64,000 bases of DNA, taken from positions 1 through 64,000 of the forward strand of contig DASXLI010000036.1 of NCBI GenBank assembly GCA_036496285.1. Direction: 5' to 3'. Positions within the stretch are counted from its first letter, which is position 1. Every line of letters starts with the position of its first letter. Below the pieces are notes generated by a model. That model worked only from the letters and a program-made list of their open reading frames with translations. It was not told where the DNA came from and searched no databases. The position numbers and the translations under genes are program-made. Source of the DNA: DP-19 sp036496285 (GTDB lineage Bacteria; Desulfobacterota; Binatia; UTPRO1). This document shows, piece by piece, positions 1-7,789 of the stretch.

Positions 1-827
1 TCGCGATCGACGTCGAGGAAGCGCGCCTCGGCGTAGAGCAGGTCGACGTCGCGCGCCAGCGCGAGGATGCGCAGGCCGTTCTCGACGTCGAAGCGCGTGT
101 CGACGACGTAGGCGATGTGCTGGCCAGGACGGTCGACGATCAGCTCCCGCCCGAGCTCGCCCGCCGCGACCGTGTCGCCGCTCGGCAGGGTGATGCGGGC
201 CGCGTGGTCGCCGATCCGGATCGCCTCCTTCAGCGCCGCGACCCAACGTCCCGGCCGCAGGCCGCGCTCCGCGAGGACGTCGGTGCGCACGTTCAGGTGG
301 CGCTGCTCGCCGACCCGGAAGGCGAGGCACGGGATGCGATGGTCGAGGGTCGTCGTCTCGATGCGGAAGGCCGGCGTGTCGACGAGCTCGGTGGGAGGCG
401 ACACCTCGGCCGGCAGCGGCTCGTAGCTGAAGCCCGTGCTGGCGCGGAAGCGGGCGCGCTCGAGGCGGTCCGCGTGCCGCTCGACCACGTCGAGCCGCAG
501 CGTGTAGCTCGCGGTCAGGTTCCAGGTGTAGCCGCCGAGCTTGCCGCGGATGTTGTCGATCAGGCCGGGCGGGCCGCAGAAGGTGAGCTCACGGTCGCGC
601 GGCAGGGTGAGGCGCAGCAGCTGGTCGAAGCCCATGAAGTGATCCATGTGGGTATGGGAGACGCACACGTGCGAGAGGCGCAGGCAGTGCGCCGGGCTCA
701 GGCGGTCGATGCGCCCGAGGTCGAAGAGCAAGGCGTCGCCCTGCCAGCGGAGCGCGACGTAGAGGGCGGGGTCCTGGAACGGCCCGTTGACGAGCGAGGG
801 ACGCAGGCTCGACTTCACGGGCGCCAT
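1..827 (-). CDS. MBL-fold metallo-hydrolase (RNase Z-like), 3' end outside window
   Basis: Reading leftwards from ATG at 827 the frame stays open to the window edge, giving 275 residues with no stop, so the C-terminus is missing. The metal-binding motif HTHMDHF lies near residue 59, preceded by the strand LSHVCVS, as in metallo-beta-lactamase-fold hydrolases. A later segment around TTTLDHRIPCLAFR and a strand ending AYVVDTRF resemble RNase Z/arylsulfatase-type members, where His and Asp complete the zinc site. Family members cleave phosphodiester or related esters in the cytoplasm; the substrate cannot be named. It lies 41 nt downstream of the RHH gene on the same strand and may be cotranscribed with it. 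Confidence 0.8.
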   Translation of the reverse strand, partial: MAPVKSSLRPSLVNGPFQDPALYVALRWQGDALLFDLGRIDRLSPAHCLRLSHVCVSHTHMDHFMGFDQLLRLTLPRDRELTFCGPPGLIDNIRGKLGGYTWNLTASYTLRLDVVERHADRLERARFRASTGFSYEPLPAEVSPPTELVDTPAFRIETTTLDHRIPCLAFRVGEQRHLNVRTDVLAERGLRPGRWVAALKEAIRIGDHAARITLPSGDTVAAGELGRELIVDRPGQHIAYVVDTRFDVENGLRILALARDVDLLYAEARFLDVDR

Positions 828-868
828 CCTAGCGAATGCCGGACGGCGTCGCGAACCGGGCCCGGCGA

Positions 869-1096
869 TCAGCGAGCGGCGCGGCGGCGCGTGCCTTTGG
901 AGGAGGCCGACGCTTCGTAGGCGTCGAGCCCCTCGTTCAGCAGCGCGAGCACGAGCGCGCGCATCCGGATGTTGAGCGCGCGCGCGACGTCGCGGATCTC
1001 CTTCATCGTCTGACCGGGCAGGCGCACGGCGAGGAGGGCGGTCTCCGTTGCGGCACGCTGCTTCAGATCGGCGAGTTTCAGCTTACGCTCCTTCAT
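869..1096 (-). CDS. Ribbon-helix-helix (CopG-like) DNA-binding protein
   Basis: A 75-residue basic protein. The start at 1096 is chosen because an AAAGGGAC ribosome binding site precedes it; the frame is open further upstream but without a better site. Residues from about 23 onward fit a ribbon-helix-helix fold: the strand LLAVRLP, a helix MKEIRDVARALN, and a second helix MRALVLALLNEGLDAY. Such proteins bind DNA as dimers and are often autoregulatory. No toxin-like partner is adjacent; the next gene on the strand is the metallo-hydrolase. The basic tail SKGTRRRAAR may add DNA affinity. The target is unknown. Confidence 0.65.
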   Translation of the reverse strand: MKERKLKLADLKQRAATETALLAVRLPGQTMKEIRDVARALNIRMRALVLALLNEGLDAYEASASSKGTRRRAAR

Positions 1097-1294
1097 GACG
1101 TCCCTTTCAGTGGCGAAATCCGCAAAGGGGGAGCGACTCTGCCGCGGAGAACGCAAACGAGATTCCAACCGGGTAACGTATTCATAGCGGTTCAGTCAAG
1201 TGCATCTGCAACTACATCTGTTAGACAACATGCACGCGAAGTTGGCGAGAGGGGCGCAGCGGAAAAACGCGCACTCGCCGATCGTTCGCCACGC

Positions 1295-1927
1295 TCACTC
1301 TTCCGGGGGTGCGATGCCGCTCGGCTTGACGACGCCGAGATAGCCGGCCGTCGGTACCGTCGCTGGGTGAGCTCGTGATGCGCGTATACGGGAGACGAGC
1401 AGCGGTCGCAGCGCCGCGACCAGGATCAGCATCACGCCGACGCGGGCGATCCAGGCGGCGAGGCTCGCCGCGAAGACCCGCGACGTCGAGCCCGCGGCGA
1501 ACGCGGTGCGGATGGCGATGACGCCGGCGAGGACGATGCCGGCCTCGCCGACGAGGACGGCCCACGGCCGCAGGAGCGGTAGCATGCCGAGCGTCTCCAC
1601 CAGCGCCGGCGCGGCCGCGAAGGCGAGGGCGCGCAGGCGCGCGCCGACGTCGCGCGTCGCGGGGGCGCGGACGAGGCGTGCCGTGGCCGTGGTCGCGACG
1701 GCCAGCCACACCGCCCAGCCGATGGCCGCGATCGGCAGCGCGGCGACGAGCGGCACCACGCGCAGGCTCTCGATCCGTCCGACGGCGGTCGCGGCGGTCG
1801 CGAGCAGCACGACCGCCGCGGCCTCCGCACCGGCTGCGGGATCCGACGCCACGTCCGCGGCGGCCGCCGGATCGAGGCGGAGCGCGCCAAGCAGACGCCG
1901 TCCGAGGCGGGTCAGCCCGGCGGCCAC
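1295..1927 (-). CDS. Multi-pass membrane protein, Yip1-like
   Basis: A 210-residue Ala/Val/Leu-rich protein with about five hydrophobic segments (around residues 35-52, 55-80, 100-125, 127-145 and 150-178). The pattern of an N-terminal soluble stretch followed by closely packed helices fits Yip1-domain proteins, but no diagnostic motif is visible. The start is a GTG at 1927 lying inside the last codons of the upstream HIT gene (16-nt overlap), which suggests translational coupling. No later ATG would keep all helices. Function unknown. Confidence 0.6.
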   Translation of the reverse strand: MAAGLTRLGRRLLGALRLDPAAAADVASDPAAGAEAAAVVLLATAATAVGRIESLRVVPLVAALPIAAIGWAVWLAVATTATARLVRAPATRDVGARLRALAFAAAPALVETLGMLPLLRPWAVLVGEAGIVLAGVIAIRTAFAAGSTSRVFAASLAAWIARVGVMLILVAALRPLLVSRIRASRAHPATVPTAGYLGVVKPSGIAPPEE

Positions 1928-2259
1928 CCGAGCGCGCGGCCTGCGAGCACGTGGATGTGGAGATGGAACACGCTCTGGCCCACGCGTGCGCCGCAGTTCA
2001 CGACCGTACGGAAATCGTGATGGCCCTCGGCCTTCGCGACCTGCGCGGCGGTCCGATGCAGACGGCCGACCAGGGCGTCGTCGTCCGGGGTGAGGTCGTT
2101 CAGCGTGGCGATGTGCTTGCGCGGCAGGACCAGGAGGTGCAGCGGCGCGCCCGGATTGATGTCGCGGATGACGACCGCGTGCTCGTCCTCGTGGACGCGG
2201 GTCGCGCTTGCCTCGCCGGAGCAGATTCGGCAGAAGAGACAGTCGGCCAAACCGGCCAT
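1912..2259 (-). CDS. HIT family protein (histidine triad nucleotide hydrolase)
   Basis: A 115-residue protein, the usual length of HINT-type HIT proteins. The triad HLHIHV (H99, H101, H103) near the C-terminus supplies the nucleophilic histidine that hydrolyses AMP-linked phosphoramidates. The N-terminus has the CLFCRI motif typical of the family, which in many members helps bind zinc. The start at MAGLADC matches family N-termini; a longer form from 2295 would add 12 unmatched residues. The gene is divergent from the acyl-CoA dehydrogenase 41 nt away and overlaps the next membrane protein gene. Confidence 0.92.
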   Translation of the reverse strand: MAGLADCLFCRICSGEASATRVHEDEHAVVIRDINPGAPLHLLVLPRKHIATLNDLTPDDDALVGRLHRTAAQVAKAEGHHDFRTVVNCGARVGQSVFHLHIHVLAGRALGWPPG

Positions 2260-2300
2260 ACTCGTCGGCTTAACAGTCTGGTCCGGCGTCCGCAAGAATC

Positions 2301-3419
2301 GTGGACTTTGCCTTCACCGCCGAGCAGGAGCTGCTGCGCCGCACGGCGCGCGACCTGCTCGCCGCGCGCGCGTCGATGGAGCACGTGCGCCGCATGATCG
2401 CCGACGCCGAGGGGCTCGGCGACGCCGACTGGCGGCGCATGGCCGAGCTCGGCTGGCACGGCCTCGTGATCCCGGAGGAGCACGGCGGCTCCGGCCTCGG
2501 CATGCTCGAGCTCACGATCGTGCTCGAGGAGATGGGCCGCGCCGTGCTGCCCGGCCCGTTCATTCCGACCGTGCTCGCCGGTCTCGCGGTCCGCGACGGC
2601 GGTGATGCGGCGCAGCGGGCGCGTTGGCTGCCGCGCATCGCCGACGGCGGCGTGCGTGCCACGATCGCGCTCCTCGAGGAGAGCGGGCGCTGGGACGCGG
2701 CGGCGATCACCGCGACGCTCACGCGCGAGGGCGGCGGCTTCGTGCTCACGGGGACGAAGCGCTTCGTCCCGGAGGCCGAGCGTGCCGATCTCCTCATATG
2801 CGCCGCGCGGCGCGAGGACGGCGGGCTTGCGCTCGTCGTCGTCGAGCGCGGCGTTCCCGGGATCGCGATCACGCCGCTCGCGAGCGTCGATCCGACGCGC
2901 CGGGTCGCCGACGTCCAGTTCGAGGGCGTGCCGGTCACGGCGGAGCAGGTCCTGGCGGACGACGGCGACGCCGCGCTCGCGCGCCTCCTCGATCGCGGCC
3001 GGATCGCGCTTGCTGCCGACATGTGCGGCGGCGCGGAGCGCACGCTCGAGCTGACCGTCGAGTACGCAAAGGTCCGCCAGCAATTCGGGCGCCCGATCGG
3101 CAGCTTCCAGGCGATCCAGCATCGCTGCGCCGACATGTCGGTCGAAGTGGAGAAGGCGAAGGCGGCGACGTACTATGCCGCCTGGGCCGACGACACCGGC
3201 GCCGCCAATGATGCCGCGTTCGCCGCGGCGAGCGCCAAGGCGATCGCCGGCGACGCGTATCGCTTCGTCACCACGCATGCCGTCCAGGTGCACGGGGGCA
3301 TCGGCTTCACCTGGGAGCACGACGTGCACTTCTTCTACAAGCGCGCGCGCTCGGGAGACGCGACGTTCGGCAACGCGGCGTGGAGTCGCGAGGTCGCCGC
3401 ACGCCATCTCGGACTCTGA
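2301..3419 (+). CDS. Acyl-CoA dehydrogenase
   Basis: A 372-residue flavoenzyme starting at GTG, close to the usual 380. The N-terminal helical domain begins DFAFTAEQELLRRTARDLL; the middle beta-domain holds LTGTKRFVPEA; the C-terminal domain has YAKVRQQFGRPIGSFQAIQH (FAD-contacting) and ends with VHGGIGFTWEHDVHFFYKRA, the standard signature. It should oxidise an acyl-CoA thioester to the 2-enoyl-CoA and pass electrons to ETF. The usual catalytic Glu position is not obvious, as in many divergent (FadE17/CaiA-like) members, so the substrate is not inferred. It precedes the mesaconyl-CoA hydratase-like gene by 51 nt. Confidence 0.92.
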   Translation: MDFAFTAEQELLRRTARDLLAARASMEHVRRMIADAEGLGDADWRRMAELGWHGLVIPEEHGGSGLGMLELTIVLEEMGRAVLPGPFIPTVLAGLAVRDGGDAAQRARWLPRIADGGVRATIALLEESGRWDAAAITATLTREGGGFVLTGTKRFVPEAERADLLICAARREDGGLALVVVERGVPGIAITPLASVDPTRRVADVQFEGVPVTAEQVLADDGDAALARLLDRGRIALAADMCGGAERTLELTVEYAKVRQQFGRPIGSFQAIQHRCADMSVEVEKAKAATYYAAWADDTGAANDAAFAAASAKAIAGDAYRFVTTHAVQVHGGIGFTWEHDVHFFYKRARSGDATFGNAAWSREVAARHLGL

Positions 3420-3432
3420 CGGCAACCCTCGT

Positions 3433-3461
3433 TTGACGGCCGGCGCCGCCCCGTTTACACA
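3433..3461 (+). promoter_or_regulatory. Candidate sigma-70-type promoter, possibly giving a leaderless mRNA
   Basis: TTGACG (3433-3438), a 17-nt spacer and TACACA (3456-3461) lie just before the ATG at 3471. A start site 6-8 nt past the -10 would fall at or next to the ATG. No Shine-Dalgarno-like sequence precedes that ATG, which fits a leaderless transcript. The -10 match is weak. Confidence 0.35.
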
Positions 3462-3470
3462 ATCGCCTCC

Positions 3471-4529
3471 ATGGCCATCATCCGCAGACAGCACGGACAC
3501 TTTCTCGAGGACTTCAAGCCCGGTGCCGTGTTCCGCCACAAGCGCGGAAAGACCGTGACCGAAGGTCTCTTCGCGATCTTCACCGACTTCTCGATGACCA
3601 CGAATCCGCTCTCGAAGAACCTGCGCTACGCGCAGGCGTATGGGTTCCGCGGGCTGGTGGTGAATCCCGGCCTCGTGATGCTGGTCGTCTTCAGCCAGAG
3701 CGTCGAGGACGTCTCGGAGAACGCGCGCGCCAATCTCGAGTACATCGACATGCGCTTCGGCGTGCCCGTGTACGTCGGCGACACGCTCGAGGCGGAGACG
3801 CGCGTCCTCGGCGTCAAGGTGTCGAGCCGCGATCCCAGCCTGGGCGTGGTGCACGTGCAGACGACCGGCCGGAATCAGCGCGGCGAGGTCGTGCTGACGT
3901 TCCAGCGCAAGGTGCAGGTGTGGAAGCGCGACGTGAGCGCGACGGTCGCCGAGGGCGAGGTCGCGGCGCTCGAGATCCCGGTCGCGCTCGACCTGCCGGA
4001 CTACGACGCCAAGCGCAACTACCGCGAGCTCGCGTACCTCAGCAACGAGAACACCTACTTCGAGGACTTCAACGTCGGCGACGTCCTGGAGCACTCACGC
4101 GGGCGTGTGATCACCAAGGACCACATCATGCTGACCGGCATCCTCGACAACACGTCGCAGGTGCACTGCAATCTGTGGATGGTCGAGCAGCAGCCGGAGC
4201 GCTACGTCGGCGGGCAGCTGATCGTGTTCGGCGGCATCCCGTTCAACCTCTGCCTCGGCATCTCGTCGGCCGACGTCGGCGACAACGCCGTCGCCGACCT
4301 GCGCTACGCCACCGGGCGCCACACGGCGCCGAGCTTCGCCGGCGACACCGTGTTCGCCTCGACCGAGATTCGCGGCGTGCGCGACTTCCCGGGACGCGCC
4401 GACCTCGGCATCCTCGACACCGTCCTGCGCGGCCACAAGTTCGCGAAGAAGGACGGCACGGTCGAGAAGATCGACATCTTCTATCTCGAGCGCGAGCTGG
4501 CCGTGAAGCGGCGCAGCCACTACACCTAG
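3471..4529 (+). CDS. MaoC-family double-hotdog hydratase, mesaconyl-CoA hydratase-like
   Basis: A 352-residue protein made of two hotdog halves: residues 1-160, with EDFKPGAVFRHKRGKTVTEG, and 190-350, with FEDFNVGDVLEHSRGRVITKDH. The length and the order of the halves match bacterial mesaconyl-CoA hydratases (beta-methylmalyl-CoA dehydratase, about 345 aa) of the ethylmalonyl-CoA and 3-hydroxypropionate pathways. The N-half segment FTDFSMTTNPLSKN and AYGFRG(L/V)VVNPGL are typical of this group. It should interconvert an enoyl-CoA and its hydroxyacyl-CoA in the cytoplasm. No other gene of those pathways is next to it, so the exact substrate is an inference. Confidence 0.8.
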   Translation: MAIIRRQHGHFLEDFKPGAVFRHKRGKTVTEGLFAIFTDFSMTTNPLSKNLRYAQAYGFRGLVVNPGLVMLVVFSQSVEDVSENARANLEYIDMRFGVPVYVGDTLEAETRVLGVKVSSRDPSLGVVHVQTTGRNQRGEVVLTFQRKVQVWKRDVSATVAEGEVAALEIPVALDLPDYDAKRNYRELAYLSNENTYFEDFNVGDVLEHSRGRVITKDHIMLTGILDNTSQVHCNLWMVEQQPERYVGGQLIVFGGIPFNLCLGISSADVGDNAVADLRYATGRHTAPSFAGDTVFASTEIRGVRDFPGRADLGILDTVLRGHKFAKKDGTVEKIDIFYLERELAVKRRSHYT

Positions 4530-4543
4530 CGAAACATCACGCC

Positions 4544-4576
4544 GGGAGGTCCGCCACCCCATTGAACGGACCTCCC
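4544..4576. terminator. Bidirectional terminator-like hairpin between convergent genes
   Basis: Perfect 10-bp arms, GGGAGGTCCG (4544-4553) and CGGACCTCCC (4567-4576), enclose a 13-nt loop. The hairpin occupies the 58-nt gap between two convergent stop codons. There is no long T tract, although a short TTT follows on the minus side. Confidence 0.6.
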
Positions 4577-4587
4577 ACGCGCGCTTG

Positions 4588-6012
4588 CTACGCTACGTGC
4601 TCCCGGCCTGCCATCAGCGGGCTGGCGTGCATCGCGACGTGGCCGATCCCGGTCTCGAGACCCGAGCCGCCGTCGAGCGCGAAGCCATACGCGTTCTCGC
4701 TGTGCTCGGAGAGATCGAGACCCTGCATCTCGTCCTCGTCCTCGACGCGGAGCGAGCCGAACATCAGGCGCAGCACGGTCAGGATGACGACCGTCGAGAG
4801 CGGGGCGAACACGGCGACGAACGCCATGCCGCTCAGCTGCACCATCACCTGCTGCGCGTTGCTCTGCACGCCCGAGCCGAGCGTCACGGCGAAGAGGCCC
4901 GACGCGAGCGCGCCCCAGGCGCCGCCGAGCGCGTGCACGCCGAAGACGTCGAGCGAGTCGTCGTAGCCGAACGCCGGCTTGAGGAAGGTACACGCGGTGT
5001 AGGAGACGACGCACACGCCGACGCCGACCAAGATGGCACCCATCGGGCTCACGTTGCCGCAGGCGGGCGTGATGGCGACGAGGCCGGCGACCGCGGCGGT
5101 GGCGCCGCCAAGCGCGGTCGGCTTGCCGCGGTGCAGCCACTCGATCAGCGCCCACACGACGACCGCGGTCGAGGCGGCAGTGCTGGTGTTGAGGAAGGCG
5201 AGCGTCGCGAGCGGGCTCGCGCTGAGCGCGCTGCCGGCGTTGAAGCCGAACCAACCGGTCCAGAGCAGGCCCGCGCCGACGAGGCAGAGCGGCAGGCTGT
5301 GCGGCGCCATCGGGTCCTTGCCCAAGCCGCGGCGCTTGCCCAGCATGATCGCCGCGACGAGCGCGGAGAAGCCGCTCGACATGTGGACGACGAGGCCGCC
5401 GGCGAAGTCGATCGCGCCCGCCTTGAAGATCCAGCCCTCCGACGCCCAGACCATGTGCGCGATCGGGCAGTAGACGATCAGGAACCAGATCGAGATGAAC
5501 GCGATCCACACGCTGAACTTCATGCGCTCGGCGATCGCGCCGAGGATCAGCGCGGGCGTGATGATCGCGAACATCGCCTGGAACATGATGAAGACGTACT
5601 CGGGGATGTTGCGCGGCGGCGTGGCGAAGTTGGCGGTGACCGAGTCGAGGGTCACGCCGGCGAGCCCTATCTTCGACAGGTCGCCGATCCAGGCATTGCC
5701 GGTGCCGAACGCCAGGCTGTAGCCGACCAGGATCCACAGCACCCCGATCACGCCCGCGGAGAGCATGCACTGCATGAGGACGTTGAGGATGTTCTTCGCG
5801 CGTACGAGGCCGCCGTAGAAGAGCGCGAGGCCCGGCAGCGTCATCATCAGCACCAGCGCGGAGGCGGTCAGCACCCAGGCGGTGTCGCCGGTGTCGACCA
5901 CCGGCGGGGCGTCCGCCGCGCGCGCGGCGACGGCGGTCGACACGGCCGCGCACGTCGCAAGCGACGCGACGGCGTAGGCACGGATACGAGTAGAGCGAGC
6001 GATAGTCGTCAT
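4588..6012 (-). CDS. amt: Ammonium transporter (Amt family)
   Basis: A 474-residue membrane protein with a cleavable signal-like N-terminus ending near AARAADAPP, followed by about 11 hydrophobic helices. Recognisable Amt stretches are LPGLALFYGGLVRAKNIL, the segment around ILGAIAERMKF, VVHMSSGFSALVAAIMLGKR and DDSLDVFGVHALGGAWG, whose His belongs to the conserved pore pair. The cytoplasmic tail ends GLDLSEHSENAYGF, the segment that contacts GlnK in other Amt proteins. No glnK is adjacent. The second ATG at 6012 is preferred over that at 6018 because GGGGAG lies six bases before it. Confidence 0.96.
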   Translation of the reverse strand: MTTIARSTRIRAYAVASLATCAAVSTAVAARAADAPPVVDTGDTAWVLTASALVLMMTLPGLALFYGGLVRAKNILNVLMQCMLSAGVIGVLWILVGYSLAFGTGNAWIGDLSKIGLAGVTLDSVTANFATPPRNIPEYVFIMFQAMFAIITPALILGAIAERMKFSVWIAFISIWFLIVYCPIAHMVWASEGWIFKAGAIDFAGGLVVHMSSGFSALVAAIMLGKRRGLGKDPMAPHSLPLCLVGAGLLWTGWFGFNAGSALSASPLATLAFLNTSTAASTAVVVWALIEWLHRGKPTALGGATAAVAGLVAITPACGNVSPMGAILVGVGVCVVSYTACTFLKPAFGYDDSLDVFGVHALGGAWGALASGLFAVTLGSGVQSNAQQVMVQLSGMAFVAVFAPLSTVVILTVLRLMFGSLRVEDEDEMQGLDLSEHSENAYGFALDGGSGLETGIGHVAMHASPLMAGREHVA

Positions 6013-6147
6013 GAGCATCTCCCCGAGAATCGTTCCAGAAGCACACGTGTGAGCGGAATGCGTCGCCGCCGGACGGACCGGAGGCGCGCAACGGCGGAGC
6101 CGCCCGAAGGACGCGCGAGAAGCTAGCGCGGGGCGGCAGGCATCGGC

Positions 6148-6657
6148 TTACGCGTGCCGGGGAGGTGCGTGCGCGTCGTGGAAGGACGCCGCGTGCGCGG
6201 CTTGCGGCGTCGTGCGCGCGACGGCGAGCGCGCAGCCGCCGTTCCGCGCCGGACGGCCGAGGGCAGGGGCGACCGCGGTGGCGCGGTCCTGCAGCCTCGG
6301 CAGGACCTGATGATCCTTGCTGGTACGCTCGACGAGGATCGGATCGGGCGTCGCCGGTCCGTGCCCGTCGCGGGCGTTGCCGTCACTGCGGTCACGCTCG
6401 TCGCGCGGCTGGTGCGCCGGCTTGGCGGCCGGCGGCTTGGCGGACGCGAGCTCGGCCTTCGGCCGCACGACGCCCGTGCGTGATACCCAGACGACGGTGT
6501 GGAGAGGCCGCGTCGCGGGGATGGCGTGCGCGCCCGGTGACGCGGTGGCGATCGCGGTCCTGCCGGCGACGAGCGCCAGGGCCAGCGCGACCCACGCGAA
6601 CGAGCGGTGCCGCGAGTCGCGCCCGCGCTCGGCAGTCGGCTGTGAGGTCGTATTCAT
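6148..6657 (-). CDS. Hypothetical exported protein, Ala/Pro/basic-rich
   Basis: A 169-residue frame with a plausible signal peptide: basic N-terminus, then FAWVALALALVAG and an A-rich region. The mature part is low-complexity, with Ala-Lys-Pro runs such as AKPPAAKPA and a His/Ala-rich end. No family is recognised. It could be a spurious frame in GC-rich DNA, since no clear ribosome binding site is seen. It is separated by about 135 nt from genes on either side, all on the same strand. Confidence 0.4.
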   Translation of the reverse strand: MNTTSQPTAERGRDSRHRSFAWVALALALVAGRTAIATASPGAHAIPATRPLHTVVWVSRTGVVRPKAELASAKPPAAKPAHQPRDERDRSDGNARDGHGPATPDPILVERTSKDHQVLPRLQDRATAVAPALGRPARNGGCALAVARTTPQAAHAASFHDAHAPPRHA

Positions 6658-6792
6658 GGCGTCGGGCACACGAATGACCACTGGTCCGAGGGGCACCCAG
6701 CAATTGCTATGCCCCCGCGGCTCGCCGTTTGGCGCGGCTCAGCCGGCTGAACGCGCGACGATGCCCGAAAATTGAGCAGCAGTGCCCGCGAA

Positions 6793-7212
6793 TTAGGCAG
6801 TGAAGACGACGATCGCCTCGCCCGGCGTCGTCTGCTTGCCCTCGCCGTTCTCCGTCCAGATGGACAGCTCCGCCAGCCGCTCGCCGTTCTCCTCCCACTT
6901 CCGGACGACCTTGCCGGTGCAGACGATCGGCTGGTCGGGAAAGTCCATGCCGCGGAACTGGCAGGAGATCTTGCGGATGCGGCCGCGATGGCCGAGCCAG
7001 TTCGAGACCAGCTCGCCGAGAGCGGCATACTTGAACCGGCCGTGCACGATGATCGAGCCGAGCTGCTTCGCCTGCGGGAACTTGTAGTCGTGGTGTAGCG
7101 GATTGAAGTCGCCCGAGCCCGCTGCGTACTTCACGAGCTGTGTCACGCCCGCAGCCTTTTCGAGGCGGGGCAGGCTCTGACCCTCTTGGATGTCGCTCCA
7201 GGAAATCGCCAT
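6793..7212 (-). CDS. MaoC-like dehydratase, C-type subunit
   Basis: A 139-residue single hotdog domain. It contains YAAGSGDFNPLHHDYKFPQ, matching the hydratase-2 motif in which Asp and His act in catalysis, and then IIVHGRFKYAALG. It begins 11 nt after the companion N-type gene ends, and the two together resemble HadA/HadB-like heterodimers that dehydrate 3-hydroxyacyl-CoA or -ACP. The long upstream open frame on this strand belongs to another phase of the companion gene and is not part of the protein. Confidence 0.85.
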   Translation of the reverse strand: MAISWSDIQEGQSLPRLEKAAGVTQLVKYAAGSGDFNPLHHDYKFPQAKQLGSIIVHGRFKYAALGELVSNWLGHRGRIRKISCQFRGMDFPDQPIVCTGKVVRKWEENGERLAELSIWTENGEGKQTTPGEAIVVFTA

Positions 7213-7223
7213 GGCGTCCCTCG

Positions 7224-7718
7224 TCAGTAGTAGATCGCTTGGCCGCGCTGGACCGCCACGAGCTGTCCCGTCGCCGCGTTCGTGAACGTGGTCTCCAGGG
7301 TGGTGATCAGCATGACGCCGAGCGCCTTGCTCTCGCGCGTCTGCAGCGCCTTCAGGGAGGCGGTCGCGACCAGCGTGTCGCCGGCGCAGATGTCGGCGAG
7401 GTACTCGGTCTCGACGCCGCCGTCGAGGAGGCCGGCCAAGCCGTGCTCGAGGCGCGGCATGCCCTCGAGCGGCATGCTGAAGGTGTCGCTCGAGCGCCCG
7501 GGGATGAAGACCGGCGTGCCGAGATACGTCGGCGGCGCCGGAAGGCTGCGGTAGCCGGCACGGCGCGCCGCCTCGACGTCGAAGTACACCGGATCGGTGT
7601 AGCCGACGCCGCGCGCGAACGCGCGCACGCTCGTCGTCGTGACCTCGTACGTCCACGGGGGACCGGCCTTGCCGATCAGCGCCCGCATCGCGTCGGTGAT
7701 CTCGAACTTCGCGGCCAT
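7224..7718 (-). CDS. MaoC-like dehydratase, N-type (non-catalytic) subunit
   Basis: A 164-residue hotdog protein starting MAAKFEITDAMRALIGKAG, typical of FAS1-DH-region proteins that pair with a catalytic MaoC subunit. It has TYEVTTTSVRAFARGVGYTDP, a Pro-rich loop LPAPPTYLGTPVF, and lacks the D-x4-H catalytic motif present in its neighbour. A GAGGAGAG ribosome binding site precedes the ATG at 7718. The pair should form a (3R)-hydroxyacyl dehydratase; the chain length of the substrate is unknown. Confidence 0.8.
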   Translation of the reverse strand: MAAKFEITDAMRALIGKAGPPWTYEVTTTSVRAFARGVGYTDPVYFDVEAARRAGYRSLPAPPTYLGTPVFIPGRSSDTFSMPLEGMPRLEHGLAGLLDGGVETEYLADICAGDTLVATASLKALQTRESKALGVMLITTLETTFTNAATGQLVAVQRGQAIYY

Positions 7719-7789
7719 GCTGTGGGCTCTCCTCGGGCGTGTTCCATACTCGTTGGGCACCGCTGTGCCAATCGGCTATGGCTCGCCGC

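Noticed and set aside
869..1096. Antitoxin of a toxin-antitoxin pair
   Set aside because: RHH fold fits, but the only close neighbour is a metallo-hydrolase with no toxin features.
2100..4094. A 664-codon minus-strand frame across the acyl-CoA dehydrogenase and hydratase genes
   Set aside because: Same mirror effect; the plus strand encodes two well-matched enzymes. No ribosome binding site or family on the minus strand.
4588..6012. amtB-glnK operon
   Set aside because: No PII-like gene upstream or downstream within the gap; adjacent genes are convergent or unrelated.
4585..6126. A 513-codon plus-strand frame opposite the ammonium transporter gene
   Set aside because: Low-complexity charged text; the minus strand has the full Amt pattern.
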